In this document: piece after piece, positions 34,422-42,486 of the stretch | How positions within the stretch are numbered: the first letter of the stretch is position 1 | How the letters are laid out: each line of letters begins with the position of its first letter | From: Bacteroidales bacterium | Lineage (GTDB): Bacteria; Bacteroidota; Bacteroidia; Bacteroidales; 4484-276 | Length of the DNA stretch: 64,000 nucleotides | NCBI GenBank assembly: GCA_035647615.1 | Contig: DASRND010000025.1 | Coordinates: 62,001-126,000 of the forward strand | Direction of reading: 5' to 3' | Translations under genes and position numbers: made by a program | The notes under the pieces: generated by a model | The model's database searches: none | What the model saw: the letters and a program-made list of their open reading frames with translations, nothing else | Told to the model about the DNA's origin: nothing

Positions 34422-35864
34422 TCACTCTTTACACCCCGGAAACACGAGATTGCGGCTGGCCGACATTTTTATAAAATAAGATTTCCCCGGTTTGAGTACC
34501 GGCATAGTATTTATACTGTGTTCCGGCCAGTAAACGCCGGTTCCGGCAGCCTCTTTCACAATTATCAGCTTGGTGATTATATTGTTGAAAAGCTGGGCAG
34601 TATTTACCTCGCATGCCGATAATACCGAAATAAGATTCCAGCCTTTGACAAGGGCGATGCTCATGCTGCTGTTGGTAAAACCATTGAACGGAAGCTGACA
34701 GTTGTTGCTGACTTTTATCATGTACCCGTTTTTCACATTCCAGTTTCCAAGCGTGTTGATGCCGTATTCGGGATAATAATAGCCGGCAATTCCATTCACC
34801 ATTATCACTTTGTCATCAATAGGTGCGAAAATAATGTTCATGTCGGCAAATGCCGGTATCAGATGCGACGAAATGCTGTTCCATCCAGCTGTAAGCGGAT
34901 AGCTTTGTTGTATGGCTCCCAGACTCACATTTACCGGAACCGAAGGAGCTGACTCGTCGCCGTTGAAAACCGTAGTGACGTGATAGGTGTAGGCACCTGA
35001 TGAGACATTAATATCGGTGTAAGCTTTACCGGTTACCAGCGAGGTGTTTATTTTGGTGTTGTTGCGGTAAACGTTATAGCCAATCAAATCCCTGGTGCTA
35101 TTGAAAGCTTCACCGTAAGCGAGGACGGGGTTTATTTTGATCTCTCCTGTTGGTTCAGTGTATGTAGGTTCTTCCAGCCATTGTCCCTGAGCCATTGCTT
35201 TGCCACCTGCAGAAATATCTGCATAAACGTGCATCGAAAAATTTCTATCAATACCATGACTGGCCAGGTTATACCAGTTGGTACCGTCAAATGAAACCAA
35301 ATCTCCTTTTCCGACTACTGCCGGGCCGCTGTCCAAACCGATCGTTGGGATATTATTGTTGGCATTGGTGACCTGAATCGCAATAAATAAATCGTGGTCA
35401 GCGTCAATTTCAACCGGCATGGAAAGCTCAAAAGTGTTCCAGCTATTGGCAACAATGTCCGTTAGTATTTGGGAATAGATGAGGTTGTTGCCGGCAGCGC
35501 CCTTATAAAATTTAAGTTGATAGCCCGCATTGGCATCTCCTATGTTTGCAGCAAAACGCGTCAGATACAACCCGTCGAACTCTTGCAGATCGGTGGGAGT
35601 GAATCGCAAAGCCATGCGATAGGTGTCAATGCCCGACAGTGAAAAATAACTCCACGTAGAGCCATCGTCCCAGTGTATCCACTGCGGCTGGGATGATGCT
35701 GACCAAGTCAAATTTACATTATTGCCAATGACCTCAGCCTGAAGATTGACTGGGGGAACAATATTTGGTTCAAGGGCGGCTTGCTCCGGGATCACTCCTG
35801 CCTGCAGAGCGCCTGCAGTTAAAATGCTCAGAAGCATAATGCTTAGGTAAAGATACTTTTTCAT
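34422..35864 (-). CDS. Exported protein with GWNxIS repeats and Ig-like region
   Basis: A 480-aa protein whose signal peptide starts MKKYLYLSIMLLSILTAGALQ, fixing the start at 35864 (the frame is open to 35975). Residues 30-235 form a beta-rich region interrupted by a jelly-roll-like segment (FEGLYLTRFA-like), then a fibronectin III stretch (YNVYRNNTKINTSL). Two copies of a GWNxIS module follow (AGWNSISSHLIP; KGWNLISVLSA), each with Y[YW]PE.[GS]INT. Unlike the other exported proteins here it has no T9SS sorting domain; it ends ..LVFPGCKE. No enzymatic motif. 34254-34421 has no gene. Confidence 0.8.
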   Translation of the reverse strand: MKKYLYLSIMLLSILTAGALQAGVIPEQAALEPNIVPPVNLQAEVIGNNVNLTWSASSQPQWIHWDDGSTWSYFSLSGIDTYRMALRFTPTDLQEFDGLYLTRFAANIGDANAGYQLKFYKGAAGNNLIYSQILTDIVANSWNTFELSMPVEIDADHDLFIAIQVTNANNNIPTIGLDSGPAVVGKGDLVSFDGTNWYNLASHGIDRNFSMHVYADISAGGKAMAQGQWLEEPTYTEPTGEIKINPVLAYGEAFNSTRDLIGYNVYRNNTKINTSLVTGKAYTDINVSSGAYTYHVTTVFNGDESAPSVPVNVSLGAIQQSYPLTAGWNSISSHLIPAFADMNIIFAPIDDKVIMVNGIAGYYYPEYGINTLGNWNVKNGYMIKVSNNCQLPFNGFTNSSMSIALVKGWNLISVLSACEVNTAQLFNNIITKLIIVKEAAGTGVYWPEHSINTMPVLKPGKSYFIKMSASRNLVFPGCKE

Positions 35865-35973
35865 AAAGGTAGATTTTGGTTTAATTGATACAAATAATAA
35901 TGACTGCGAAAGAATATCAAATTCGAATAACCATTTTGGCCCTATGTTGTTTATAAAAACAAAAAACAAAAAC

Positions 35974-37185
35974 ATGAATAAAGCCGGCAGAATACTCTTT
36001 TATCTTTTCCTCGTCATAGTAGGTTCCTATTATGCTTTTCACGGGCTCATAGCTGCGCAGGGTTTTCTGGTGCCACTGGTAGTAGCTCTATTATTGGCAA
36101 TGGTGGTTCTGCCGGTTGCCGGCAAACTGGAGCATTGGGGGCTCGGTCGCGGAATTGCTTCTTTTCTTGCTGATTTGTTGCTGATGATCGCAACTCTTGG
36201 ATTCGTGTTTGTGCTTGGCGCTCAGATTAGCCTGGTAGTGGACGACTGGGATAAAATTACCGACGAGCTGAAGCCGAAGATTGATAATGCCATTGATTAT
36301 GTGGAACAAAAGGGAGGTATCTCGCTCGACAAAATGTTTACCATGCCCTCATTTTTGCAAGGTAACGCCGACAGCACCGATATAGCTCTACAAGATAACG
36401 GAGATGCAGCAAAGCAGAACGATAGCCCAGCTAACTCGTCACAGGACACCCCTTTTGGCTCTTTCTCCGGTCAAAAGATACTCACAGGTGCAGCCAATTC
36501 AGCCATGACACTGTTTGGCTTTTTGGGAACACTGTTACTGGTATTTATCTATGTTTTCTTCTTATTGCTTTATCGCAACAAACTCAGGAAGTCGCTGCTG
36601 CGAATGGTCTCGGATGATCAAAAAGAACGTGCCAATCAAATCATCGCTAAATCCATCACAGTGGCCAAAGCCTACCTGGCCGGACGATTTATCATGATGA
36701 TAATTCTCACCGTCTTTTACATTATTGGATTTTTATTGCTCGGTGTCCAGTATGCCATTTTTGTTGGCATCATTGCCGCAGTGCTTTCAATAATACCTTA
36801 CTTTGGAAATATAATTGGCGGCGGCATCGCATTATTGTTTGCCCTGATTTCAGGTGGCGAAATAGGGACATTGATTGGTGTTACTGCCGTTTTCGTGGTT
36901 GCACAATTTGTCGAAAATAATTTCCTGGAACCTTATATCATAGGCAAAAAGGTGTCGCTTAACCCTATTGTTATTATCATTATCGTCATTCTGGGAGGAG
37001 CCGTGTGGGGCGTAGCAGGAATGATACTTGCCATTCCTGTTACCGGAATATTAAAGGTGATCTTTGATGCTGTGCCCGTTATGCAGCCGCTGGGCTATTT
37101 GCTCGGCAACGAAGGCATTGGCGACAATGGAGATGGAATGATGAAAAAGTTGCAAAAGAAAATCAAGAATATCTTCCATAACTAA
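35974..37185 (+). CDS. AI-2E family transporter (PerM-like)
   Basis: A 403-aa inner-membrane protein of the AI-2 exporter/PerM family (UPF0118). About eight hydrophobic segments: two near residues 7-45, one near 55-85, and five in the C-terminal half (about 175-370). The family signature region is YAIFVGIIAAVLSIIPYFGNIIGGGIALLFAL and FVENNFLEPYIIGKKVSLNP (each split here for length). A hydrophilic loop (about 120-165) rich in D, N, Q and S is unusual. ATG codons at 35944 and 35974 are both possible. Substrates of most members are unknown; some export autoinducer-2, others sodium. Confidence 0.87.
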   Translation: MNKAGRILFYLFLVIVGSYYAFHGLIAAQGFLVPLVVALLLAMVVLPVAGKLEHWGLGRGIASFLADLLLMIATLGFVFVLGAQISLVVDDWDKITDELKPKIDNAIDYVEQKGGISLDKMFTMPSFLQGNADSTDIALQDNGDAAKQNDSPANSSQDTPFGSFSGQKILTGAANSAMTLFGFLGTLLLVFIYVFFLLLYRNKLRKSLLRMVSDDQKERANQIIAKSITVAKAYLAGRFIMMIILTVFYIIGFLLLGVQYAIFVGIIAAVLSIIPYFGNIIGGGIALLFALISGGEIGTLIGVTAVFVVAQFVENNFLEPYIIGKKVSLNPIVIIIIVILGGAVWGVAGMILAIPVTGILKVIFDAVPVMQPLGYLLGNEGIGDNGDGMMKKLQKKIKNIFHN

Positions 37186-37192
37186 GCGCCCG

Positions 37193-37250
37193 CGAATTCA
37201 CACGATGGCTTATCAACGAATTCACACGAATTAGGCTAATTCATACGAAA
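37193..37250 (+). repeat. Short direct repeats between convergent genes
   Basis: GAATTCACACGA occurs at 37193 and 37218, and a decayed copy (AATTCATACGAA) follows at about 37238, spaced about 20-25 bases. Confidence 0.55.
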
Positions 37251-37255
37251 AAGAA

Positions 37256-38098
37256 TTAGCGAAAAATCGCAGATAGATTTTCTGATTGGTTTTTTGCGAA
37301 AGCTACAAACCACGGATTGAGTAGGTTAGGTTTGTTGTAATGCACAGGAGCTTTGGTGGCATAATCCAGCACCTGACCTCCCGAGGCTTCGACGATGGCT
37401 TGTCCGGCTGCGATGTCCCATTCGCTGGAGGGCGCAAGGCGTGGATAAACATCAGCACTACCTTCAGCAATCAAGCACAGCTTGAGCGAGCTGCCGCGCG
37501 ACAGCATGGTGATTTCCTGTTGCTGTTTTACTTTATTAATAAATGATTGCGTATCCGGTGTAAGATGCGACCGGCTAACAGCAACAACCACGCTGCTGCG
37601 ATCCTGTGAAAGCGGAAGACGTTCTGCGCGGGCATGAAGTAAGGGGGGGGTAATATCTGTAGATAAATGTGTGTCGAACTCGCAGCGCCACGCTTCTTCA
37701 GTTTGAGTGTTACCATAATAAAGTTGCCGCGTCACCGGACACCAGATAACGCCCAGTACTGGTGCCTGACCCTTGATCAGCGCGATGTTGACAGTAAACT
37801 CGCCGTTTCGCTTTACAAACTCTTTGGTGCCATCCACCGGATCGACAATCCACAAGGTTTCCCATTTCTGCCGATGATCGTAGGGCAGATGTTTTCCCTC
37901 CTCGCTCAATAACGGAATACCTGTGGTGGCCAGTTGTCGGTTGATTACCTCATGTGCCCGCTGGTCAGCTTCGGTTATCGGGCTATGGTCGGCTTTAAAG
38001 TCAACGGTAAAGTCGGTTTCGTAAATTTTCATGACCTCATCGCCCGCCAGCAAAGCAGCGCGGATGGCAAGTTGCAAATGTTCTTGTAAATTCATCAT
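37256..38098 (-). CDS. cysQ: 3'(2'),5'-bisphosphate nucleotidase CysQ
   Basis: A 280-aa inositol-monophosphatase-fold enzyme that removes phosphate from adenosine 3',5'-bisphosphate, a by-product of sulfate assimilation and acyl-carrier-protein metabolism. The metal and substrate motifs are visible: ITEAD near residue 50, LSEEGK near 75, DPVDGTKEFVKRNGEF in the middle and SEWDIAAGQAIVEASGG near the C-terminus. ATG codons at 38098 and 38095 are both near; the frame extends to 38125 without support. Other sulfate genes are not adjacent. Confidence 0.9.
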   Translation of the reverse strand: MMNLQEHLQLAIRAALLAGDEVMKIYETDFTVDFKADHSPITEADQRAHEVINRQLATTGIPLLSEEGKHLPYDHRQKWETLWIVDPVDGTKEFVKRNGEFTVNIALIKGQAPVLGVIWCPVTRQLYYGNTQTEEAWRCEFDTHLSTDITPPLLHARAERLPLSQDRSSVVVAVSRSHLTPDTQSFINKVKQQQEITMLSRGSSLKLCLIAEGSADVYPRLAPSSEWDIAAGQAIVEASGGQVLDYATKAPVHYNKPNLLNPWFVAFAKNQSENLSAIFR

Positions 38099-38243
38099 CG
38101 TGTCATTGGGTTGCCGCGTTGTCAAGTTGTAAGGTCGCCGGGTTTTGTTTTAATATGCTCAATGTTTATAAAAAAGGTAACAGTTTCGCTGATGCTATTT
38201 TAAAATCAAATTATTCAACTTAGAATTTTTTTAAAAAGATGCC

Positions 38244-38343
38244 ACTCAACCCCTCAATCCCCTGAAGGGGAAGCCTCCCGCACACTTTGGCTTGTGCGTT
38301 GGCAGCTACCCCTTCAGGGGGCTGGGGGGTGCGCGATGGATTT
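38244..38343. repeat. Dispersed palindromic repeat, copy B
   Basis: An inverted copy of 9972-10070: hairpins CCCCTGAAGGGG and CCCCTTCAGGGG, outer arms and the flank GCGCGATGGATTT are shared. It lies in the gene-free 356-base gap 38099-38454 between cysQ and uvrB. Confidence 0.85.
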
Positions 38344-38454
38344 TTATAAATCTATAGGATTTGTCTTTGATGTTGTTTTTTAAAATTGATCACTCAAATG
38401 CTTAATAAAAAAGTCAAATTTCAAAATATTCATCTTTTTCTCCCGAAGAATTTT

Positions 38455-40476
38455 TCAACTAAATGCTTTTCTGTGTTCTTCCAGCGCAAACATCTCATCG
38501 CGTATTTTTGCTGCGGCAATGAAGTCGAGCTCTTTCACGGCTTCTTCCATTTTTTTGCGGGTGCGGGTGATGGTTTTTTCCAGCTCGTCGCGCCCCATGT
38601 ATTGCACCACCGGGTCAGCAGCGATGTCGGCTTCTGATTTTCCGATGTAGGCTTTTGTCTTGCCGGATTTGCCTGCCACAGAGGTTTGCAACAAGATCGA
38701 GTCGATGGATTTTATCAATGGGGTGGGAGTGATGTCATGATCGATGTTGTACTTCATTTGTTTTACACGGCGACGATCGGTTTCGTCGATGGTGCGTTGC
38801 ATCGAATCGGTGATGGTGTCGGCGTACATGATTACCTTAGAATTGATGTTTCGTGCCGCTCTTCCTGCCGTTTGCGTCAGCGAACGTTCCGACCGCAGAA
38901 ATCCTTCCTTGTCGGCGTCGAGGATAGCTACCAGCGAAACTTCGGGCAGGTCGAGGCCTTCGCGCAAAAGGTTTACGCCCACCAGCACATCGAAATCGCC
39001 CAGCCGCAAGTCGCGCAATATCTCCACCCGTTCCAGCGTGTCCACGTCGGAGTGGATGTAGCGGCTCTTGATGTCGAGCTTGGTGAGATATTTATGCAGC
39101 TCTTCTGCCATGCGTTTGGTGAGGGTCGTCACCAGTATGCGCTCGTTGTTTTTCACCACGCGGTCTATTTCATCCAGCAGGTCATCAATCTGATCCTGGT
39201 TGGGACGCACTTCGATGATGGGATCGAGCAGGCCGGTGGGGCGGATGAGTTGTTCGACAATCACACCCTGGCTTTTTTTGAGTTCATATTCGGCGGGTGT
39301 GGCGCTCACGTAAAGTGTTTGTCCGGTGACGGCTTCAAATTCGTCAAACTTCAGCGGGCGGTTGTCCATGGCCGAGGGTAGCCGGAAACCATATTCCACA
39401 AGCGTTTGCTTGCGCGACCGGTCGCCGCCGTACATCGCCTTTATTTGCGAAAGCGTGACATGGCTTTCATCAACAATTGTAATAAAATCTTCGGGAAAAT
39501 AGTCGAGCAGACAAAACGGGCGTGTGCCGGGGCGGCGGCCATCGAAATAGCGCGAGTAGTTTTCGATGCCGGAGCAGTAGCCCAGCTCACGCATCATCTC
39601 GATGTCGTAATTTACACGGTCTTCCAGGCGCTTAGCCTCCAGCCCTTTTCCTATCTCTCTGAAATATTCGGCTTGCTTAAACATGTCCTGCTGTATCTCG
39701 CCTAGCGCCGATTTCATCTTTTCTTTGCTCGTTACAAAGATGTTGGCCGGATAGATAATGATCTCATCCCGACTCTCTTTTTCACGGCCGCTCACCGGAT
39801 CAAAAATAAGAAGCTCTTCAATCTCGTCGCCCCACATCACGATGCGATAGGCAAAATCAGCGTAAGCTGGAAAAAGATCGATGTGATCGCCTTTTACCCG
39901 AAATGTGCCGTGCTTAAATTCCATCTCGTTGCGGGAGTAGAGGCTGCCCACCAGATCGAGGAGCAGTTGGTTGCGCTGTATTGTGGTGCCGGTGCTAAGA
40001 TGAAGAATGTTGCTACTGAAATCGTCGGGATTGCCGATGCCGTAAATGCACGAAACCGACGAAACCACGATCACGTCGCGCCGCCCCGAAAGCAGCGAGG
40101 AAGTAGTGCTTAGACGCAGCTTTTCTATCTCTTCATTTATCGAAAGGTCTTTTTCGATGTAGGTATTCGTTACCGGAATAAAGGCTTCAGGCTGGTAATA
40201 ATCATAATAAGAAACGAAATACTCCACGGCATTATCAGGGAAAAATTGTTTGAATTCGCCATAGAGCTGCGCCGCAAGTGTCTTGTTGTGGCTCAGCACG
40301 AGGGCAGGACGGTTGAGCTGATTCAGCACGTTGGCTACTGTAAAAGTTTTTCCGGATCCGGTAACGCCCAAAAGCACCTGCGCTTCGTCGCCGCGCTGCA
40401 ACCCCTCCACCAGTTGACGGATGGCTTCGGGCTGATCGCCGGTAGGAGAATATTCCGAGGTAAGTCTAAAATCCAT
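38455..40476 (-). CDS. uvrB: UvrABC excinuclease subunit B
   Basis: A 673-aa DNA damage-verification helicase. Walker A GVTGSGKT (37-44), beta-hairpin YYDYYQPEAFIP.TNTYIEKD that is inserted between DNA strands, DESHVT, helicase motifs V/VI (LLREGLDLPEVSLVAILDADKEG; QTAGRAARN) and a UvrC-binding UVR motif at the C-terminus (MEEAVKELDFIAAAKIRDE). Length is normal. It works with UvrA and UvrC, neither of which is here. Confidence 0.98.
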   Translation of the reverse strand: MDFRLTSEYSPTGDQPEAIRQLVEGLQRGDEAQVLLGVTGSGKTFTVANVLNQLNRPALVLSHNKTLAAQLYGEFKQFFPDNAVEYFVSYYDYYQPEAFIPVTNTYIEKDLSINEEIEKLRLSTTSSLLSGRRDVIVVSSVSCIYGIGNPDDFSSNILHLSTGTTIQRNQLLLDLVGSLYSRNEMEFKHGTFRVKGDHIDLFPAYADFAYRIVMWGDEIEELLIFDPVSGREKESRDEIIIYPANIFVTSKEKMKSALGEIQQDMFKQAEYFREIGKGLEAKRLEDRVNYDIEMMRELGYCSGIENYSRYFDGRRPGTRPFCLLDYFPEDFITIVDESHVTLSQIKAMYGGDRSRKQTLVEYGFRLPSAMDNRPLKFDEFEAVTGQTLYVSATPAEYELKKSQGVIVEQLIRPTGLLDPIIEVRPNQDQIDDLLDEIDRVVKNNERILVTTLTKRMAEELHKYLTKLDIKSRYIHSDVDTLERVEILRDLRLGDFDVLVGVNLLREGLDLPEVSLVAILDADKEGFLRSERSLTQTAGRAARNINSKVIMYADTITDSMQRTIDETDRRRVKQMKYNIDHDITPTPLIKSIDSILLQTSVAGKSGKTKAYIGKSEADIAADPVVQYMGRDELEKTITRTRKKMEEAVKELDFIAAAKIRDEMFALEEHRKAFS

Positions 40477-40526
40477 TGCATTTTTTTCTACCCGTTATCA
40501 ACGGTATTAGCCGGCAAAAGTTGTGA

Positions 40527-40577
40527 GCATGGCGCGTGGCGCAAAGAGCATGGCGCATGGCGCAAAGAGCAAAGAGC
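40527..40577 (+). repeat. Short tandem repeat upstream of uvrB
   Basis: Units of ATGGCGC and GCAAAGAGC alternate imperfectly (GAGCATGGCGCGTGGCGCAA and onward), upstream of the uvrB start. Confidence 0.6.
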
Positions 40578-40579
40578 AG

Positions 40580-40647
40580 GGAACAACACCTGCCCTGAGC
40601 GTCGGTTGGTGAGCGAAGTCGAACCAAGCCGAAGGGAACAACGAACA
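40580..40647. repeat. Dispersed repeat, copy 2 (AACAACGAAC-flanked)
   Basis: Matches the reverse complement of 16139-16184 at both ends and carries 26 extra bases (GTCGGTTGGTGAGCGAAGTC and six more) in the middle. Confidence 0.7.
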
Positions 40648-40668
40648 ATTAATTGTTTTTGGGAAAGT

Positions 40669-42132
40669 CTATCTCCTTCGCGGGATGGTAGGAACCCACT
40701 GGTAAGCGCCCATGTCGGGGCTTTCGATGCGCGACACGCCATTGATGTCGAAAGGCACGGTAGCCGCTACCCCGGTGCTGCCAGCTCCGATGGTGGGTGA
40801 GAGGCTGTCGGGGCGGAAGTCGTTTTCGCGGTAATCCACAAAGAGCGGGTCTTTGTTTTTTAAACAATTAATAAAATTGGAATCCTGTGCAATATTCATC
40901 TCCGTTTTGATCAGGCAATGGTCGAATGTATATTTGAATTCGGCCAAAGTGTCGTCGATCACCAGCTCGTTGCGTTGGCTTCCGTAGAGGATGTTGTTGC
41001 CAAAATAGGCTTCGAACGGATAGGTCACCGGACGGTTGTTTTCGTCGAGGAAATAGTTGTTGAGATAAATCGAGGCCGTGTTGCGCACGCCGTAACCCCA
41101 GTAGTTGGCCACCGTGGTTTGCCGGAAGTCGTAAGCGCCGCCAAGTGTAAGTGCCAGCGCGTATTGCCCGCAGTTGGCGATTACGCAGTTTTGCGCGGCA
41201 ATCACATAATAGCGCGTGAGGATGCCTGCGCCCGACATATTTTCGATGATGGTATTATTTAGTGTAAGCTGATTGCCCATGTATTGTTGAAGCGTTTCGG
41301 TCTGCAAGCCGATAAACCCATTGCGAATCACGGCATAGTTGATCTGATTATCCACAGCGCCTTCGTTTATCCAGATGCGATCCCATTGTCCGGGCAAATC
41401 ATTATAAAACGCCTCCAGCCTGTCGCCTTGAAAATAAACGGGGTCTTCCTGTGTGCCCATCACTTTTAGCGAGCCTCCTTTGTAAATCCACAATCCGGAG
41501 CCGTTGTGAAAATGCACTTTTGTGCCGGCATTGATGGTAAGGCTGCCGGTGGAATCGACCACGGCATATCCGTAAATGACGATGGGCAGCTCGTTGGTCC
41601 AGGTGGTGTCGATGCCTTCGCCGGCCACAATTTTATAACGCGGCAAGCCGGGGCGATCCGTATCCCAGAGGATGTAGCGCGCATTTTGCCCCCAGGCCAC
41701 CAGATCGACATCCTGTTGGTTGCCATTGATATCAAAAACGATCGAATCGGTGATGACGAAAGGAGCGGTGGCGTCGTTGGGATTGATGGTGACTTTGGCA
41801 AAGATGTAGATGCTGTCGTTGCCACGGATTTCAATATTCTGAAAGTCGGAACCCGCCATACCGTTCACGTTGATGCTGAAGCGCGATTCTATACCGCCGG
41901 CCAGTTTTATGCGCGAAATGTTAATTTTTTCATTGCTCGTATTGCGCACACGAATTTGTTCGGTGATGGAACCTATGGAGGTAAAAACAGTATCGAAGAT
42001 CAAAGTGTCGGACGAAAACTCAAGCCTTACCGACGGGCTTTTGTTGATGGTGTCGTCTTTGCGACAAGCTGAAAGCACGAGCAGCAGCGCCAGCGAAAGG
42101 GATATCAGAATAGGGATAATGCGTCGGATCAT
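40669..42132 (-). CDS. Lipoprotein with Ig-like and parallel beta-helix domains
   Basis: A 487-aa lipoprotein (signal to LSAC, C23). Residues 30-145 are an Ig-like domain (LIFDTVFTSIGSITEQIRVRNTSNEKINISRIKL region). Residues about 175-470 form a right-handed beta-helix: short repeated strands with asparagines (LTLNNTIIENMSG; NCVIANCGQYALAL), ending with the choice-of-anchor Q-like D.GAYQW motif. Such proteins sit on the cell surface and often bind or cleave polysaccharides; no catalytic residues can be named. No T9SS domain. No TAnnTTTG promoter was seen upstream. Confidence 0.82.
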   Translation of the reverse strand: MIRRIIPILISLSLALLLVLSACRKDDTINKSPSVRLEFSSDTLIFDTVFTSIGSITEQIRVRNTSNEKINISRIKLAGGIESRFSINVNGMAGSDFQNIEIRGNDSIYIFAKVTINPNDATAPFVITDSIVFDINGNQQDVDLVAWGQNARYILWDTDRPGLPRYKIVAGEGIDTTWTNELPIVIYGYAVVDSTGSLTINAGTKVHFHNGSGLWIYKGGSLKVMGTQEDPVYFQGDRLEAFYNDLPGQWDRIWINEGAVDNQINYAVIRNGFIGLQTETLQQYMGNQLTLNNTIIENMSGAGILTRYYVIAAQNCVIANCGQYALALTLGGAYDFRQTTVANYWGYGVRNTASIYLNNYFLDENNRPVTYPFEAYFGNNILYGSQRNELVIDDTLAEFKYTFDHCLIKTEMNIAQDSNFINCLKNKDPLFVDYRENDFRPDSLSPTIGAGSTGVAATVPFDINGVSRIESPDMGAYQWVPTIPRRR

Positions 42133-42486
42133 TTAATTTTTCTTAGCGGCACAGGCCTGTTTTTTCTTTGCAGATTACGCATTTTTTAAAGCTTTATTGT
42201 TGATAGTGCGGCCTTTCTTATCGTCAGCAGGTAGGTTTTGTTGACGCATATTTGTTTTTTAGAGATCATTTCTGGTAATAAATAGCTTTATCATCAATCT
42301 GCGGGTTGCTGTCCAAATAACTATGTGCAGAAAATCAATTGGTTTTTTTGGAACAAAAGATTTAAATTCATTGTTCATTTGCCTTTCAATCCCCAACAAA
42401 ACGCCACTTTTGCGTTTTAAGATTGTTACGAACTTTTATCCCTTAAGTGAATGTGAATCAACCATCCAAACCTGACAGCTTTATTT
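42133..42486. other. Gene-free intergenic region
   Basis: 354 bases between divergent genes. No ORF with support, no strong hairpin and no perfect TAnnTTTG box; CACTTTTG near 42409 is the closest. A regulated (ECF sigma-type) promoter for the TonB receptor is possible but unproven. Confidence 0.5.
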
